From: Saccharomyces paradoxus
Lineage: Eukaryota; Ascomycota; Saccharomycetes; Saccharomycetales; Saccharomycetaceae
Assembly: GCF_002079055.1 (NCBI RefSeq)
Contig: NC_047499.1
Location: forward strand, 496,001 to 560,000
Length of the DNA: 64,000 bases
Direction of reading: 5' to 3'
Shown here: piece after piece, positions 61,978 through 64,000 of the stretch
How positions within the stretch are numbered: the stretch's first letter is position 1
How the letters are laid out: every line of letters begins with the position of its first letter
Notes under the pieces: generated by a model
Told to the model about the DNA's origin: nothing
Databases searched by the model: none
What the model saw: only the letters and a program-made list of their open reading frames with translations
Made by a program: the position numbers and the translations under genes

Positions 61978-62283
61978 TGTTGGAATGAAATTCTAATATC
62001 ATCTATTTAGTAGCACTCATGTTACTATTATATTATCACATGCGGTGTAAGAGGACGACATGAAGATTGAGAAACAGTCATCCATTCTAATGGAAGCTGA
62101 AATGCAAGCATTGATAATGTAATAGGATAGTGAACGACAACATATAAAATGAAAGAAGATAAAGTAAGTAACACTATGTAGAACTGTCGATTCCCTTTTG
62201 TGGATTCTTATATCCTCGAAGAGAACTTATAATATATCTTGTATACCTAATATTATAGCCCTTAACAACAATGGATCCCAACA
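61978..62283 (+). mobile_element. Solo LTR, delta type (Ty1/Ty2 family), plus strand
   Basis: This is 306 bp, beginning TGTTGGAAT and ending CCCAACA, the inverted terminal bases of delta LTRs. It is head to head with the minus-strand LTR, 48 bp away. The two share a core of about 150 bp that appears identical, whereas their outer parts differ noticeably. No internal Ty sequence or target duplication is seen. Confidence 0.88.
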
Positions 62284-62376
62284 ATCATCCAAAGAGCTTC
62301 CGTTGTTAGATAACATAATGTTTGAGAGAAATTAAACCTTGCCAGCAGTCCAGCAATCAGCTAAAAGTAAGAGTTT

Positions 62377-62747
62377 TGTTGGAACAGGTGGTCATTAATG
62401 CCAACTTGTGTTAATATAGTGACAACCGGAATATTTGCATCGTATTTTAATGTACATCTAGTATACGTTCACGTGTGATTATTTAACTAATCGTGGAATA
62501 GGAGATATTATACAAGCAATTCAGACAGGACTACAGTCGAGTTAAAGATCTATTAATTGAGCATTGGGGTGGTAGTTATATATGAGTAATACGAGCCGTC
62601 AGATTAAACATATTGTAACTACTTAACCTATTATTGTATTGGTCATCCCTAAGACGAACCAATCGGCATGCACTTTATATACCCCTCTTATATAGTATAA
62701 AAGATCCACATCTACTCTTCATTAATGCTAATTACTAATTATCAACA
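62377..62747 (+). mobile_element. Solo LTR, tau type (Ty4/Tsu4 family), probable
   Basis: The element runs from TGTTGGAAC to ATCAACA and is exactly 371 bp, the length of a Ty4 tau LTR. It has a TATA-rich section near 62680-62702, as LTR promoters do. The sequence is not delta-like and does not match the sigma (Ty3) start. No internal region follows, so it is a solo LTR. Flanking 5-bp sequences do not match. Family assignment rests on ends and length, since I cannot align it to tau. Confidence 0.6.
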
Positions 62748-64000
62748 GTTCATCAGCAGTTGGATTTTTTATATGAGGATCCTACGCTAAACCTCAAGCT
62801 TTTCACAATAAATATGTAATTGAGATATGGGTGAATTGCCTGACAATTGGGGGTAATTTATTCTTGATAAGGACGATAATACTGACTGTCTATAGATTTG
62901 CTTGAGGGTTTTTCTCATGGATTTTATAAAACTGGGAGAGAGAACCAATAACATTAAAATACAATGAAACCGTTCCGTCTTTGTTTTGTAAGTTGCCACT
63001 AACTGTTCTATTTAAGTGCCAGTCCTTGCACTTCAACTATCACTGAATTCGCCAATAGTTTGAATTTTGATGCATCGATCACAAAATTTAAGCCATCCGT
63101 CAAACTCATACATAATGATGGCCTCAGAGCATGGATAATAGTTTTGGCATATTGCACTAAGAATATATGAACAATTTTTAATTGATTTTAAAATGAAAAA
63201 AAAAATCAGATTTGCACATGTCAGCGAGAGGTTCAGCTACAAGTTACATCCATAATTTCATAAGGATTACTACTATACTACGGCACCCTTTCTAAAGATA
63301 TTGCATGGACTTGTGAAACTCAAACGATTAGTTACTAGAAGCATGTACTAGGAGAATGAACATTTCCCTTAATTCTTATCCATCAATGATTCCCATTCAA
63401 GCCATTATACCAACCCAATTAAGAAAATCATAATCGGAATGAACTGACACCATGTGTTGATTAAATAACTAGCAATGAGGATATACATCTCTCCAATGAT
63501 AAATTTCCGAAACGAAAAACCCCATTTTCCTATTCCTGCTACATAATATGTTGATATTATTAATTTTTCAACAGAAAGGAAGATTTTCTCCCTTCCAGAG
63601 CCACAACGCTAGTCCTATAACAGGGAAAAGAAAATTACTACCGTGAGGACGGCAGCGAGCATTTCAACTTGCACATAATAGAAGTTGCGGAACTCCGAAG
63701 TGGAGATAAACATGAATAAGAAAAAAACTGCGGGAGTTTTAGGATTGTAGGTCACACAAACAACGAACTTCACCATTAGAGAACTATAAAGCTCAATTTA
63801 CCTGTTAGGATTCCAAAGCCGATGTGGGTAATGCCTTATTTGAACTTTTCTCTATGCACCCAGTAATTAATAATCAATCTCCTCTCAGAAAGCATACTCG
63901 TAAAAAAATCTGCCTCTTTTCGCACAAACAATCTCAAAAAGAGTTTCAAACAGCTGTCCCTTAACATTAGCAGATATAGACACCACAGGTGTTCGATCAT
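62748..64000. other. Right-end region with no recognisable gene
   Basis: This 1.25-kb region follows the LTR cluster. No long ORF is present. On the minus strand, 63010-63185 is open for more than 50 codons and ends with a stop, with a non-random-looking composition (ALRPSLCMSLTDGLNFVID), but I recognise no family and no good start. The minus ORF at 62787-62999 (70 codons) is likewise unsupported. ATG16 would be expected further right by synteny but is not visible. Confidence 0.5.

Overview
This window is a nuclear chromosome segment from a yeast of the genus Saccharomyces (sensu stricto group). The evidence is compact intron-poor genes, GTATGT/TACTAAC/AG introns in the expected genes, a yeast elongator tRNA-Met, Ty-type solo LTRs and, above all, gene-for-gene synteny with S. 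cerevisiae chromosome XIII from about NCW1 (YMR122W-A) to MRPS8 (YMR158W). Protein lengths match the S. cerevisiae orthologues almost exactly, but the sequences differ from what I remember of S. cerevisiae by roughly one to several percent. I therefore read it as a close relative such as S. paradoxus, S. mikatae or S. jurei. The species call is inference from memory, not a search result.

Layout, left to right. 1-1463: intergenic DNA with a Reb1-type site. 1464-11819: a small GPI/tail-anchor-like protein (probable NCW1), PKR1, EPO1, STO1 (one intron), DLT1 and SAS2. 12169-24082: ECM16/DHR1, POM152, DPI35, RRB1 and JLP2. 24083-31410: REC114 (3'-proximal intron and an exact URS1 site), ERG29, GID8 and GAT2. 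31410-38715: PSO2, CIN4, RIM11, SIP5 and a gene-poor kilobase. 38716-41423: the divergent ribosomal-protein pair RPL13B and RPS16A, both with introns. 41875-47072: FDO1, NDE1 and TIF34. 47729-54400: the LDO45/LDO16 locus, SWP1, IMP1, YIM1 and NUP53. 54553-61245: RIM13, a YMR155W-type transporter, TPP1, AIM36 and MRPS8. 61403-64000: a tRNA-Met(CAT), two head-to-head delta-type solo LTRs, a 371-bp tau-type solo LTR and 1.25 kb with no recognisable gene.

The genes are ordinary chromosomal housekeeping and regulatory genes, not a cassette. Themes recur: ribosome biogenesis and translation (ECM16, RRB1, RPL13B, RPS16A, TIF34, MRPS8), the nuclear pore and RNA export (POM152, NUP53, STO1), the Rim101/meiosis signalling area (RIM11, RIM13, REC114), ER and lipid-droplet biology (PKR1, EPO1, LDO, ERG29, SWP1), mitochondria (NDE1, IMP1, AIM36, MRPS8) and DNA repair or chromatin (PSO2, TPP1, SAS2).

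I found no evidence of a new multi-gene system. The signals not explained by the annotation are: a 60% GC, hairpin-rich 180-bp island between RPL13B and RPS16A (candidate structured ncRNA); a perfect 19-bp inverted repeat between JLP2 and REC114; the head-to-head LTR pair with a near-identical core; an antisense ORF inside the RPS16A intron; and a changed RIM13 C-terminus.
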